Of a stretch of 64,000 nucleotides of DNA, positions 1 through 8,772 are shown piece after piece. Location of the stretch: the NCBI RefSeq assembly GCF_044891285.1, contig NZ_JAUIYO010000004.1:155178-219177 (forward strand), given 5' to 3'. A model generated the notes under the pieces. It did no database searches and was not told the DNA's origin. It was given only the letters and a program-made list of their open reading frames with translations. This DNA comes from Pseudobacillus lumedeiriae. Lineage in GTDB: Bacteria; Bacillota; Bacilli; Bacillales; Domibacillaceae. Made by a program: the position numbers and the translations under genes. The first letter of the stretch is position 1. Each line of letters begins with the position of its first letter.

Positions 1-117
1 ATCTTTATATTGTTCAAACTGTGCAGCTAAATAGTCTAACGCTTCCTTCAATTCTGGTGGTACGAAGCTTCCTCCAAACTGTCCAAAATACCCTTTCTCT
101 GTCTCAACTATACTCAT
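1..117 (-). CDS. trpB: Tryptophan synthase beta chain, N-terminal part (cut by window edge)
   Basis: Only the first 39 codons lie in the window, reading leftwards from an ATG at 117 with a GAGAGGAG ribosome site about 8 bases upstream. The peptide contains GYFGQFGGSFVPPEL followed by a helical KEALDYLAAQFEQYKD stretch, which is the usual N-terminus of PLP-dependent TrpB enzymes (indole + serine to tryptophan). The catalytic lysine and the rest of the protein are outside the window. No trpA or other trp gene is visible on this side. The placement next to a tryptophan-degrading kyn unit is notable but they are separated by purU and transcribed in different directions. Confidence 0.8.
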   Translation of the reverse strand, partial: MSIVETEKGYFGQFGGSFVPPELKEALDYLAAQFEQYKD

Positions 118-247
118 CTGTCTTTGCTCCTCTCGGCTACAAAAGTATTCTGAAAATTATTTACTACTATATCAATTCATTATTTATTCGTCAATTACCT
201 CTTCTATGAGGCAAGAAGAATATTAAAAAGTAAGCTTTATTAAACTT

Positions 248-324
248 CCCTGCTGAGTGCACTCGCTTTCTTCTCCAGTCAACAGAGGGGCAAAATCAAC
301 AATAGTCAGTCATTAACATAGCTA
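248..324. repeat. Dispersed intergenic repeat, copy A
   Basis: On the minus strand this reads a TAATGACTGACTATTGTTGATT core followed by a GACTGGAG...AAGCGAGT stretch. The same core (GACTATTGTTGATT and relatives) occurs at 14849-14914 and 21729-21800. All three copies sit directly beyond the terminator of a minus-strand gene. It resembles the short GC-rich intergenic repeats common in Bacillaceae genomes; no protein is encoded. Confidence 0.5.
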
Positions 325-396
325 AAAAAATAAGCCGCCTTAGATCGAGCGTACTGCATATTGTCTGCAGTATCAGCTCGTCCAAAGCAGCTTTTT
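322..396 (-). terminator. Terminator of purU
   Basis: Minus strand: an extended bulged hairpin made of AAGCTGCTT/AGGCGGCTT, CGAGC/GCTCG and TACTGCA/TGCAGTA arms, followed by a run of seven T. It starts directly after the purU stop codon. Confidence 0.75.
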
Positions 397-1299
397 TTAT
401 TGAAACACAATGGTTTTATTTTCGTGAACGATCACACGATCTTCTAAGTGCCACTTGACCGCTCTTGCAAGTACACGGCGTTCAATGGAGCGGCCGATTT
501 TCTTTAAATCCATCACATCGTCCCGGTGGTTTACCCGTTCGATATCTTGTTCAATAATCGGACCTTCGTCGAGATCATTTGTCACATAATGCGACGTTGC
601 ACCAATCAGCTTCACCCCGCGGCTATGAGCACGCTCGTACGGACGGGCACCGATAAACGCCGGAAGGAAGGAATGATGAATGTTAATAATTTGATTTGGA
701 AACGCACTGACAAAATCAGACGTTAAAATCTGCATATAGCGGGCAAGAACAATCAAATCAATATCATGCTCTTTTAACAGAGCGATCTGTTCCTGTTCTA
801 CTTGTTTGCGAATGTCTTTATTAGCGGGGATATAATAGAATGGGATGCCCAGTGATTCTACCATCCCTCTCGCATCCTCGTGATTGCTGACGACAAGCGC
901 AATGTCTGTCGGCAAGTCGCCGCTTTGCCATTCCCATAGCAGCTCAAGCAAGCAATGGGGCTCCTTTGAAACAAAGATAGCCGTCCGCTTTCGATCTTCT
1001 GCATAGGTAAATTGATAATCCATAGAAAATGTATCTGCCAACTCTTTAAAATCCGCTTCCATCGCCGCTTGTTTCTCTACTAACTGCGGACAGTCGAATT
1101 CGATGCGGATAAAAAACGTCCCGCCTTCTGGGTCATTGGAATACTGGCTCGACTCAATAATATTCGCCTGATGGTCAGCTAAAAACTTGGAAATGGCAGC
1201 AACAATCCCCGGACGATCCGGACACTTGACAAGCAGTCTGCCGCGGTCTTTATACTCTTTCTCCCGTGTAAAAGGGCTTATTTTCACATTTTTATCCAT
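397..1299 (-). CDS. purU: Formyltetrahydrofolate deformylase
   Basis: Hydrolyses 10-formyl-tetrahydrofolate to formate and tetrahydrofolate, balancing one-carbon pools in the cytoplasm. The 300-aa product has an N-terminal ACT domain (LLVKCPDRPGIVAAISKFLA, about residues 22-41) and a C-terminal formyltransferase-like hydrolase domain with the signature NIHHSFLPAF and GATSHYVTNDLDEGPIIEQ. I chose the ATG at 1299; an in-frame TTG at 1329 would add ten residues but overlaps the promoter. The leader carries AGGCAGGG before the ATG. It is monocistronic, with a TATAAT -10 box at 1336-1341 (minus) and a strong terminator. Length fits the family. Confidence 0.93.
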   Translation of the reverse strand: MDKNVKISPFTREKEYKDRGRLLVKCPDRPGIVAAISKFLADHQANIIESSQYSNDPEGGTFFIRIEFDCPQLVEKQAAMEADFKELADTFSMDYQFTYAEDRKRTAIFVSKEPHCLLELLWEWQSGDLPTDIALVVSNHEDARGMVESLGIPFYYIPANKDIRKQVEQEQIALLKEHDIDLIVLARYMQILTSDFVSAFPNQIINIHHSFLPAFIGARPYERAHSRGVKLIGATSHYVTNDLDEGPIIEQDIERVNHRDDVMDLKKIGRSIERRVLARAVKWHLEDRVIVHENKTIVFQ

Positions 1300-1335
1300 A
1301 ATAAAACCCTGCCTTTTTGCGATAATCAATAATCC

Positions 1336-1369
1336 ATTATACTATAAAAGAGGAATGAAAACAGTTTTC
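1336..1369. promoter_or_regulatory. purU -10 box and 13-bp palindrome in the purU/kynB divergent region
   Basis: The minus strand has TATAAT at 1336-1341. A perfect palindrome GAAAACAGTTTTC lies at 1357-1369, overlapping the place of the purU -35 box and upstream of kynB. It lacks the CG centre of a cre site. It may be an operator for a regulator of purU or the kyn unit; no candidate regulator gene is adjacent. Confidence 0.4.
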
Positions 1370-1444
1370 TTTGATAAATTTATATTGGTATCTTTAGTTA
1401 ATCAAAAGGTTATCAAATATACAAATCAGGATGTGACAGTGATA

Positions 1445-2080
1445 ATGAAATCAAAATGGATTGATATTTCTCAGCCGCTGAACAGCCGGATTGCCCACTG
1501 GCCTGGTGATATTCTCTTTTCTTACAAACTATCTTTTACAAAGAAACAAACCGGATCTGTCAACATTGGTCAAATGACAACGAGTCTGCATACAGGTACA
1601 CACATTGATGCTCCCTTTCACTTTGACTCCGAAGGTAAAACCGTGCTTGAACTTGATTTAGATGTGTTTATCGGCAAGGCCCGAGTCATCGATGTCTCCC
1701 ACTTCGAAGAAATTGGGACGAAGCAGCTAAAAGAATTTCACTTAGAGGGAACCGAACGGCTGCTTTTCAAAACAGTCTCTGCAAGTCAGCCTCACCTATT
1801 TCCGAAGAAGACAATGCCTTTTCGTCCAGATATCGGTCCATTTCTCAAAGAAAGCGGTATTTGCTTAATCGGTGTGGACGTACCTTCTGTTGATTTGCTC
1901 GAAAGCAAAGAGATGGCAGTGCACCACTCCCTCCACAAAAATAACATTCACATTTTGGAAAATATCGTGCTTGATCACGCGGCGCCCGGTGACTACGAAC
2001 TCATTGCCCTGCCCTTAGCCATTGAAGGAGCTGATGGGAGTCCTGTCCGCGCTGTGCTCCGTCCGCTCTCCAATAACTAG
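1445..2080 (+). CDS. kynB: Kynurenine formamidase (arylformamidase)
   Basis: Hydrolyses N-formylkynurenine to kynurenine and formate in tryptophan degradation. The 211-aa product carries the metal-binding cyclase/KynB motif HTGTHIDAPFHF (His49, His53, Asp55, His59) and ends with the conserved LPLAIEGADGSPVRAVL block. I start at the ATG at 1445, which gives the usual KynB length; upstream in-frame codons run into purU antisense. The ribosome site is weak (AGGATGTGA). The stop at 2080 is followed 16 bases later by kynA, so the two are one operon. Formate released here could feed the same one-carbon pool purU acts on, which is inference. Confidence 0.9.
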   Translation: MKSKWIDISQPLNSRIAHWPGDILFSYKLSFTKKQTGSVNIGQMTTSLHTGTHIDAPFHFDSEGKTVLELDLDVFIGKARVIDVSHFEEIGTKQLKEFHLEGTERLLFKTVSASQPHLFPKKTMPFRPDIGPFLKESGICLIGVDVPSVDLLESKEMAVHHSLHKNNIHILENIVLDHAAPGDYELIALPLAIEGADGSPVRAVLRPLSNN

Positions 2081-2096
2081 GAAAGGAAGATCAAAT

Positions 2097-2939
2097 ATGA
2101 CAGCCCAAAAAAAGAACTCCTCAAAAGAAACATCCATTCATACAGATTTCACTCATCACATGACCTACGGAGAATACTTGAAATTAGATCAACTTCTTTC
2201 TTCCCAGCAGCGCTTATCTGATCACCATGACGAAATGCTGTTTATTATTATCCATCATGTAAGCGAGTTATGGATGAAGCTGATTATTCATGAAATGAAA
2301 AGCGCCGTTTCCTCCATTCAAAAAAATGAGCTTCAGCCAGCCTTTAAAATGCTGGCACGCGTGTCAAAAATCCAAACTCAAATCATTCAAGCTTGGGATG
2401 TCCTATCTACCATGACCCCTTCTGAGTATATGGAATTCCGCGGCAAACTGGGGCAGGCTTCCGGATTCCAGTCTTATCAGCATAGACAGATTGAATTTCT
2501 ACTTGGCTATAAAACACCTCATATTTTAACAATTTATCAGAAAGACCCTGCACTTCATGCTATATTAGAAAAGGATTATCGTTCACCAAGCATTTACGAT
2601 GCCGCCATCGAAGCCCTTTCCCGCGCCGGCTTTCGGATCAATCCCGATTTACTCAAACGTGATTACTCTATCACCTATACAGGGGACCCAACAGTTGAAG
2701 CCGCTTGGCTGAACGTATACAATGATGTGAAAACTTATTGGGACTTGTATCAATTGGCTGAAAAACTGATCGACATAGAAGACTGGCTTCAGCAATGGCG
2801 CTTTCGCCATATGAAAACAGTTGAAAGAATTATTGGATTTAAGAGGGGTACAGGCGGCTCATCAGGTGTACAATATTTACAGAACGTGCTTGATCATCGC
2901 TTTTTTCCGGAACTGTGGGATTTACGCACGAAGCTCTGA
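2097..2939 (+). CDS. kynA: Tryptophan 2,3-dioxygenase
   Basis: Haem enzyme that opens the indole ring of L-tryptophan to N-formylkynurenine, the substrate of the preceding kynB. The 280-aa product shows the family signatures HHDEMLFIIIHHVSELWMKL (containing the distal His region), QSYQHRQIEFLLGYK and a C-terminal RFRHMKTVERIIGFKRGTGG block with the expected proximal haem His. Start is the ATG at 2097 preceded by GGAAAGGAAG. The NSS transporter follows after 30 bases. No kynureninase (kynU) gene is found in the operon or elsewhere in the window, unlike the common kynA-kynB-kynU arrangement. Confidence 0.95.
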   Translation: MTAQKKNSSKETSIHTDFTHHMTYGEYLKLDQLLSSQQRLSDHHDEMLFIIIHHVSELWMKLIIHEMKSAVSSIQKNELQPAFKMLARVSKIQTQIIQAWDVLSTMTPSEYMEFRGKLGQASGFQSYQHRQIEFLLGYKTPHILTIYQKDPALHAILEKDYRSPSIYDAAIEALSRAGFRINPDLLKRDYSITYTGDPTVEAAWLNVYNDVKTYWDLYQLAEKLIDIEDWLQQWRFRHMKTVERIIGFKRGTGGSSGVQYLQNVLDHRFFPELWDLRTKL

Positions 2940-2969
2940 CTTTTTAATAGAGAAAAGGTGAATATGTTT

Positions 2970-4310
2970 ATGGAGAAAAAAGAACAATGGTCGTCCCGTC
3001 TCGGCTTTATTTTATCTTCAGCCGGGGCAGCGATTGGACTCGGCGCCATTTGGAAGTTCCCTTATGTAACCGGGCAAAGCGGGGGCGGCGCCTTCCTTTT
3101 ATTGTTTATTTTATTTACTTTATTAATTGGATTGCCGATGCTGATTTCCGAGTTTATTATCGGCCGCGGCTCCGGTAAGGAAGCGGTAAGTTCATATAAA
3201 AAACTTGCTCCTGACAGCTTCTGGACAATCACTGGTAAACTAGGTGTTGCCGGATGCTTTCTTTTGCTCTCCTTTTACAGCGTAGTAGGAGGATGGGTAC
3301 TTATTTACACAGTAATGGCACTCGGCGGCCAAGTGATTAATGAAGGAGCAGACTACGGCACTTTGTTCGGACAAACAATCAGCTCTCCTTCTATTACGAT
3401 CGGCGGTCTTGCTGCTTTTTTGATCATTAACATCATTGTCATTGCTTCTGGTGTACAAAACGGCATTGAAAAAGCAAGTAAATATATGATGCCGCTTTTG
3501 TTCTTGTTTTTTATCGTCCTTGTATTTCGTTCATTAACACTAGACGGCGCGATGGAAGGCGTGCGCTTTTTTCTGAAACCTGACTTTTCCAAAATGACAG
3601 CGGAAGCGGTTCTGTATGCACTCGGACAGTCATTTTTTTCACTAGCTGTTGGGTTCTCCTGTATGGTGACATACAGTTCTTATTTAAATAAAGATGTCAG
3701 CATTCCCGTGTCTGCCGGTTCTGTTGCACTGATGAATATTTTTGTTTCTGTTCTTGCCGGCTTAGCCATTTTTCCAGTTGTTTTCGCATTTGGTTTTGAA
3801 CCTGCAGAAGGCCCCGGATTGTTATTTATTGTACTGCCTTCGGTATTTTCGCAAATGCCCTTTGGAGAACTATTTTTGCTTGTCTTTCTTGTACTGTTTT
3901 TATTTGCTACCTTAACCTCCTCGTTCAGCCTATTGGAAATTATCGTAGCTGCTTTTTTGAAAAACGGTTCTTCAAGAAAGAAACTCGCTGTCATTGCCGG
4001 CACGATCGTTTTTTTCGCCGGTATTCCAGCAGCCCTTTCATCCAGCCTGCTTGCGGATGTCCAGTTTTTAAACAAAACGGTTTTTGATGCGACTGATTAT
4101 CTCGTAAGCAATATTCTTCTGCCGCTGGGGAATTTATTAATCGCCTTATTTATCTCCTGGCGAATGAACCGCGAACTTGTTAAAGAAGAGTTTATGCTCG
4201 GCCGCCGATTCGGTTTAGGACCATATTCTACGTGGCTCCTGCTGATGAAATGGCTCGTGCCGCTAACCATTATCATTGTTTTTATTAACATGCTTGGCCT
4301 GTTCGATTAA
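2970..4310 (+). CDS. Neurotransmitter:sodium symporter (NSS/SNF) family, probable tryptophan uptake
   Basis: Integral membrane Na+-coupled amino acid importer of about 446 aa with 11-12 hydrophobic segments. The N-terminus contains the NSS hallmark in TM1 (SSAGAAIGLGAIWKFPYVTG) followed by QSGGGAFLLLF, the substrate and sodium site region. Start chosen at ATG 2970, 9 bases after AAAAGGTG; ATG 2964 is possible. It lies 30 bases after kynA in the same orientation. Known bacterial NSS members such as TnaT carry tryptophan, so the operon context suggests tryptophan import; that assignment is inference. A strong terminator follows at 4350. Confidence 0.88.
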   Translation: MEKKEQWSSRLGFILSSAGAAIGLGAIWKFPYVTGQSGGGAFLLLFILFTLLIGLPMLISEFIIGRGSGKEAVSSYKKLAPDSFWTITGKLGVAGCFLLLSFYSVVGGWVLIYTVMALGGQVINEGADYGTLFGQTISSPSITIGGLAAFLIINIIVIASGVQNGIEKASKYMMPLLFLFFIVLVFRSLTLDGAMEGVRFFLKPDFSKMTAEAVLYALGQSFFSLAVGFSCMVTYSSYLNKDVSIPVSAGSVALMNIFVSVLAGLAIFPVVFAFGFEPAEGPGLLFIVLPSVFSQMPFGELFLLVFLVLFLFATLTSSFSLLEIIVAAFLKNGSSRKKLAVIAGTIVFFAGIPAALSSSLLADVQFLNKTVFDATDYLVSNILLPLGNLLIALFISWRMNRELVKEEFMLGRRFGLGPYSTWLLLMKWLVPLTIIIVFINMLGLFD

Positions 4311-4349
4311 TGATTTCTTTACTCAAAAGTAAAATACGGAATCCCGCAA

Positions 4350-4402
4350 AGAAGCTGCCTCAAAACTAAGGTGTCAAACCTTTATGAGGCAGCTTCTTTT
4401 TA
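4350..4402 (+). terminator. Terminator of the kynBA-NSS operon
   Basis: Stem AGAAGCTGCCTCA / TGAGGCAGCTTCT followed by TTTTTATTT. Confidence 0.9.
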
Positions 4403-4532
4403 TTTCATCTCAATTCGGCATTAATTGCATATATTAATGGCATTGACGATATAATTTAGTATGCCGTAAGATAAATGGTGGAGATAATATTAACTATTCA
4501 AAAAATTCTTTAAACGGGTGGGAGAGATGAAA

Positions 4533-5915
4533 ATGGCATTCACACAAGAGACAGCCAATAAAAGTATGCAAATTGCAAAAGACTATGTAAACGGTGTATA
4601 CAATGCCGTTCAAAGACGAAACCCAAGCGAAGATGAATTTCATCAAGCTGTAAAAGAAATCTTTGATTCACTCGTACCTGTGTTTGCTAAATATCCAAAA
4701 TATATGCAATACGGCATTTTAGAACGGATCGTTGAGCCAGAGCGCATGATCACGTTCCGTGTGCCATGGGTTGATGATGAAGGAAAAGTTCATGTCAACC
4801 GCGGCTATCGTGTTCAATATAGCAGTGCCCTCGGGCCATATAAAGGCGGCCTTCGCTTTCATCCTTCTGTTAACGCAAGTATTATCAAATTTTTAGGTTT
4901 TGAACAAATTTTTAAAAATTCCCTAACAGGTCAGCCGATCGGCGGCGGGAAAGGCGGATCGGACTTTGATCCGAAAGGTAAATCAGATGGCGAAGTGATG
5001 CGTTTTACACAAAGCTTTATGACAGAACTCGCTAACCACATCGGTCCAGATACAGACGTACCTGCCGGCGACATTGGTGTCGGCGCCCGTGAAATCGGCT
5101 TTATGTTCGGACAATACAAACGTCTGCAAAATGCTTATCATGCCGGCGTCATTACTGGAAAAGGCGTCAGCTACGGCGGCAGCTTAGCAAGAAAAGAAGC
5201 AACAGGTTACGGTGCGGTGTATTTCGTAGAAGAAATGTTGAAAGATAATGACCTAACCTTTAACGGCAGCAAGGTCGTTGTATCCGGTTCAGGAAACGTC
5301 TCTATCTACGCCATCGAAAAAGCAACACAGCTTGGAGCGAAAGTCATCGCCTGCAGTGATTCTAACGGCTATATTTTCGATCCAAATGGGATCAATCTGG
5401 CCACTGTCAAACGTCTTAAAGAACAAGAAAGAAAACGGATTAGTGAATATGTCAATGAACATCCGCAAGCCGAATATGTAGAAGGCTGCTCAGGCATCTG
5501 GAGAATCCCTTGTGACATCGCCCTTCCTTGCGCGACTCAAAACGAAATTAACGGAGATGCAGCCCGCATGCTCGTCGGAAACGGAGTAAAAGCAGTGGGA
5601 GAAGGAGCAAATATGCCATCCACACTCGAAGCGATAGACGTCTTCTTAGAAAAAGGAATTCTCTTTGCCCCTGCAAAAGCGGCTAATGCCGGCGGTGTTG
5701 CCGTCTCTGCACTTGAAATGGCACAAAATAGCTCGCGCATGCCATGGTCATTTGAAGACGTGGATCAAAAGCTTCACATGATCATGAAAAATATTTACAA
5801 CAGCTGCGTCGAAGCAGCTGCCGAATTTGGTTATGAGGGCAACTTTGTCATCGGAGCAAACATCGCTGGATTTGTAAAAGTAGCCGATGCCATGCTCGAT
5901 CAAGGGATTGTTTGA
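4533..5915 (+). CDS. gdhA: NADP-specific glutamate dehydrogenase
   Basis: Catalyses reductive amination of 2-oxoglutarate to glutamate. The 460-aa product has the catalytic region GGLRFHPSVN (glycine-rich, substrate binding), KGGSDFDPKGKSDGE with the active-site neighbourhood, PAGDIGVGAREIGFM and the Rossmann fingerprint VVVSGSGNVS (about residue 245). The length near 450 and the DFDPKGKSD block mark the hexameric NADP-type (GdhA), not the shorter RocG/GudB catabolic type. ATG 4533 is 8 bases after GGGAG; ATG 4527 and GTG 4518 are alternatives. Monocistronic, with a terminator behind. Confidence 0.95.
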   Translation: MAFTQETANKSMQIAKDYVNGVYNAVQRRNPSEDEFHQAVKEIFDSLVPVFAKYPKYMQYGILERIVEPERMITFRVPWVDDEGKVHVNRGYRVQYSSALGPYKGGLRFHPSVNASIIKFLGFEQIFKNSLTGQPIGGGKGGSDFDPKGKSDGEVMRFTQSFMTELANHIGPDTDVPAGDIGVGAREIGFMFGQYKRLQNAYHAGVITGKGVSYGGSLARKEATGYGAVYFVEEMLKDNDLTFNGSKVVVSGSGNVSIYAIEKATQLGAKVIACSDSNGYIFDPNGINLATVKRLKEQERKRISEYVNEHPQAEYVEGCSGIWRIPCDIALPCATQNEINGDAARMLVGNGVKAVGEGANMPSTLEAIDVFLEKGILFAPAKAANAGGVAVSALEMAQNSSRMPWSFEDVDQKLHMIMKNIYNSCVEAAAEFGYEGNFVIGANIAGFVKVADAMLDQGIV

Positions 5916-5935
5916 AAAAGAAGCTAGCTGATACA

Positions 5936-5977
5936 AGCTGGGCATCTCCTTGCACAATGGAGCCGCCTGGCTTTTTT
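5936..5977 (+). terminator. Terminator of gdhA
   Basis: AGCTGGGC..CTCC / GGAG..GCCTGGCT hairpin with G-U pairs, followed by TTTTTTATTT. Confidence 0.8.
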
Positions 5978-6146
5978 ATTTCAACGTACTTATGCGTTTC
6001 ACCTGTTGTTCGTCGTTTTAACAGCTTTGTTTACGTTTCCTAAGGTTCATAAGATCTTCTCATTCTTTCTTTTCTATGAATCTAGTCTGAACTAGCTGTT
6101 TCTGTTACGATGAAGAAAATGCTGACTAGACGGAGATGACTTATTA

Positions 6147-7052
6147 GTGGAATTACTGATGATTGTATTGCCAGCCTTTATGATCTTTTTTACCGGCTTC
6201 CTTGGCCAAAAAATAATCGGGTTCGACATTCGCTCCATTTCAATGGCTGCCCTTTATATTATGTCGCCGTTCTTAGCTTTCCGAACCTTTTATACGAATG
6301 AGCTAACGATGGAGTACTTCTATATTATTTGGTTTTGTCTCGTCCTTTGTTTCGGGCTTGTGTTGATCGTTGGCCTGACGGGCTACTTGATGAAAGCATC
6401 AAAACCACAAATGTCAGCTATGATGCTCGGCGGTGCTTTCATGAACAGCGGAAATTACGGGGCGCCCGTTGTTCTTTTTGCCTTCGGAGCAGCGGGCTTT
6501 GATTATGCCGTCATTATGATGGTATTTCAATCGTTTCTGATGAACACGATCGGACTCTTTTTCGCATCGATTGGCGGGCAAGAAGAAGCCTCTTTAACGG
6601 ACTCGCTCAAACGTGTCATCCGCATGCCTGTTATTCACGGCGCACTGGCTGGTGTTGCCTTACAGCTCTTATCTATACATATTCCGAAAACATTTATGGA
6701 AGCGATCAGTTTAATTGCAGATGCTTCCATCCCAACAGTGATGCTTGTCCTCGGGATGCAGCTTGCTGTTATTGCTAGAAAAAGAGTGGCTTATCGGTAT
6801 GTTTCTGCCGTTACGCTCATTCGGCTGTTTGCCTCACCTGTCCTTGCAGTTGCCATTGCCGCTTTTATGCCTGTTAACGAGCTGTTAAAAGATGTCTTAA
6901 TCTTGCAAGCTGCCATGCCAGCCGCGGCTAACACGACAATGTTTGCTATCCAATTCGGCACAGAACCTGACCTCGTTTCATTTACCACGCTCGTGACAAC
7001 GCTATTAAGTATTGCAACCATCCCGGTGATGCTTTTTTATTTAGGAGTTTGA
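6147..7052 (+). CDS. AEC (auxin efflux carrier) family transporter
   Basis: Membrane protein of 301 aa with about ten hydrophobic segments arranged as two five-helix halves, the second beginning near residue 160 after a charged loop (GGQEEASLTDSLKRVIRMP). The C-terminal LQAAMPAAANTTMFAIQFG block is typical of AEC/YwkB-like permeases, which move malate or other organic acids. GTG start at 6147, 11 bases after CGGAG. The substrate cannot be told from sequence. It converges on the amidohydrolase gene and both share a bidirectional hairpin. Confidence 0.85.
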   Translation: MELLMIVLPAFMIFFTGFLGQKIIGFDIRSISMAALYIMSPFLAFRTFYTNELTMEYFYIIWFCLVLCFGLVLIVGLTGYLMKASKPQMSAMMLGGAFMNSGNYGAPVVLFAFGAAGFDYAVIMMVFQSFLMNTIGLFFASIGGQEEASLTDSLKRVIRMPVIHGALAGVALQLLSIHIPKTFMEAISLIADASIPTVMLVLGMQLAVIARKRVAYRYVSAVTLIRLFASPVLAVAIAAFMPVNELLKDVLILQAAMPAAANTTMFAIQFGTEPDLVSFTTLVTTLLSIATIPVMLFYLGV

Positions 7053-7058
7053 CGTATG

Positions 7059-7106
7059 GCAAGCAGCCGTTTATTCATTTTTAAAACCGCTGCTTGCTTC
7101 CCTTTT
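7059..7106. terminator. Bidirectional terminator between AEC transporter and amidohydrolase
   Basis: Stem GCAAGCAGC / GCTGCTTGC with a T/A-rich loop; T-rich on the plus side (CTTCCCTTTTC). Confidence 0.65.
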
Positions 7107-7118
7107 CATCCTTCTCAA

Positions 7119-8747
7119 TTACTTTGAAACAGCTACAGATGTTTTTTCCCACACAATTTCACCATTCATAAATGTAATCTCTACTTCTGTTTCAAGAATT
7201 TCCTGTTGAGGCACTTCAAATAAATTTCGATCCAATACGATCAGATCAGCGAGTTTGTTTGTTTCAATCGTACCGAGCTCATTCTCTCGAAACACACTAT
7301 AGGCGGAACCTGAAGTATAAGCCTTTAAAGCTTCAGCCAACGTTACCCGTTCTTGCTCATTCCATGTCTCATTGAGCGTGAAGTCTTTTCTTGTCACTGC
7401 ATGATAAATTTCAATCATCGGTTCAAGAGGAACGATCGGATAATCACTGCTGTAGGACACTTCAGCGCCTGATCTCAGTAAAGAGGCATTTGGATAAATG
7501 TACGGCTGCTTTTCTTCCCCTACACGAGTTGTATGACTTTCTCTTGGCATCAAAGCCATATGATAAGGCTGAATGGAAGGCATAACGCCTAGCTCTTTAA
7601 AGCGCGTGATATCTTCCGGTGCAATGACTTCAATATGCTCAAGAGCGTGACGGGCATCACGCCGGCCATTCACTTGCTGGGCCTTTTCATATAAGTCCAA
7701 TCCGAGACGAACGGCGCCGTCGCCAATCGTGTGAAAACGAATTTGAAAACCTTCTTTATCGGCTTCTGTTACCCACACCTCCAGTTGCTCAGCAGTGTAG
7801 GCGGTCTCTCCCTTTGTCTCTGGCTTGTCTGTATAAGGATCCAGCATATAGGCTGTATAACCCGTGACTACTCCATCAATGAATTGTTTTAACCCTGCTA
7901 ATCGAAGCTTATCCGAGGAATATTGTTCTCTAAGTTTCTTCGCTTGTTCCAGATCTCCATTCAACGGCGGATAAAGATGGAACCGGCAGGATAACTTCCC
8001 TTCCTCTTCAAACTCCTTATAAACAGAATAAGCTTCCAGTTTTTCATGTGCACGGCTCGCATATAAATCATTGACAGATGTTACACCAAGCTTTGCCGCA
8101 TGCTGCAAGAACTGGTCCACCATGTCCCGGAGCTGCCCTTTTGGAAAATCATAGGCAAAGTCAGCTGCTAAAGCAATCGCTGTTTCAATTAAAATACCAG
8201 TAGGCTCTCCGTTACCGTCTTTATAAATAATCCCATATTCAGGATTTTTCGTCTCTCTTGTGATCCCCGCAATTTCAAGAGCCTTTGAGTTCACCCATCC
8301 GTAGTGCCCTTCCGCATGCAGCAGCATCACAGGGCGATGAGGAAACTCCTGGTCTAATACCCAGCGATCTGGAAACTCCTTTTGATCCCATGCTGTGTGA
8401 TCCCAGCCAGTACCAATAATCCAGGGGCGATCAGGCTGACTTTCAGCATATTCTCTTACTACAGAAGCGGCCTCCTCAGCTGATTTCACATCTGCCAAAG
8501 ATACACAGTAATGGCTGAATAAGCTGCCGAGCATGATATGCAAATGTGCATCATGAAAGCCCGGCATAACGAGTTTATTGCCGACATCTATCACTTTTGT
8601 TTGTTCGTCTTTAAAATTAGCTATCTTTTCTTTTAGATCGACTGCCAAAATTTTATGATCCTTTACAGCAACAGCTAAAGGCTCCGGTTTGTCCTTTAAT
8701 CCAGTAAAAACGGCATCACTGATTATAATTACATCTGCTTTTGTCAT
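7119..8747 (-). CDS. Metal-dependent amidohydrolase, YtcJ-like
   Basis: Cytoplasmic hydrolase of 542 aa of the amidohydrolase_3 type: N-terminal beta-sandwich, the metal motif GFHDAHLHIM (about residues 60-70), a TIM barrel with TIGDGAVRLGLDLYE and HALEHIEVI, SYSSDYPIVPLEPM, and a C-terminal beta-sandwich segment ending in FMNGEIVWE. Starts at ATG 8747 after AAAGGAG. The APC permease gene ends 25 bases upstream in the same direction, so the pair likely imports and hydrolyses one substrate, perhaps an N-acyl or cyclic amide. The actual substrate is unknown. Confidence 0.85.
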   Translation of the reverse strand: MTKADVIIISDAVFTGLKDKPEPLAVAVKDHKILAVDLKEKIANFKDEQTKVIDVGNKLVMPGFHDAHLHIMLGSLFSHYCVSLADVKSAEEAASVVREYAESQPDRPWIIGTGWDHTAWDQKEFPDRWVLDQEFPHRPVMLLHAEGHYGWVNSKALEIAGITRETKNPEYGIIYKDGNGEPTGILIETAIALAADFAYDFPKGQLRDMVDQFLQHAAKLGVTSVNDLYASRAHEKLEAYSVYKEFEEEGKLSCRFHLYPPLNGDLEQAKKLREQYSSDKLRLAGLKQFIDGVVTGYTAYMLDPYTDKPETKGETAYTAEQLEVWVTEADKEGFQIRFHTIGDGAVRLGLDLYEKAQQVNGRRDARHALEHIEVIAPEDITRFKELGVMPSIQPYHMALMPRESHTTRVGEEKQPYIYPNASLLRSGAEVSYSSDYPIVPLEPMIEIYHAVTRKDFTLNETWNEQERVTLAEALKAYTSGSAYSVFRENELGTIETNKLADLIVLDRNLFEVPQQEILETEVEITFMNGEIVWEKTSVAVSK

Positions 8748-8772
8748 TGTTTTTCTCCTTTATTTTTAACTA

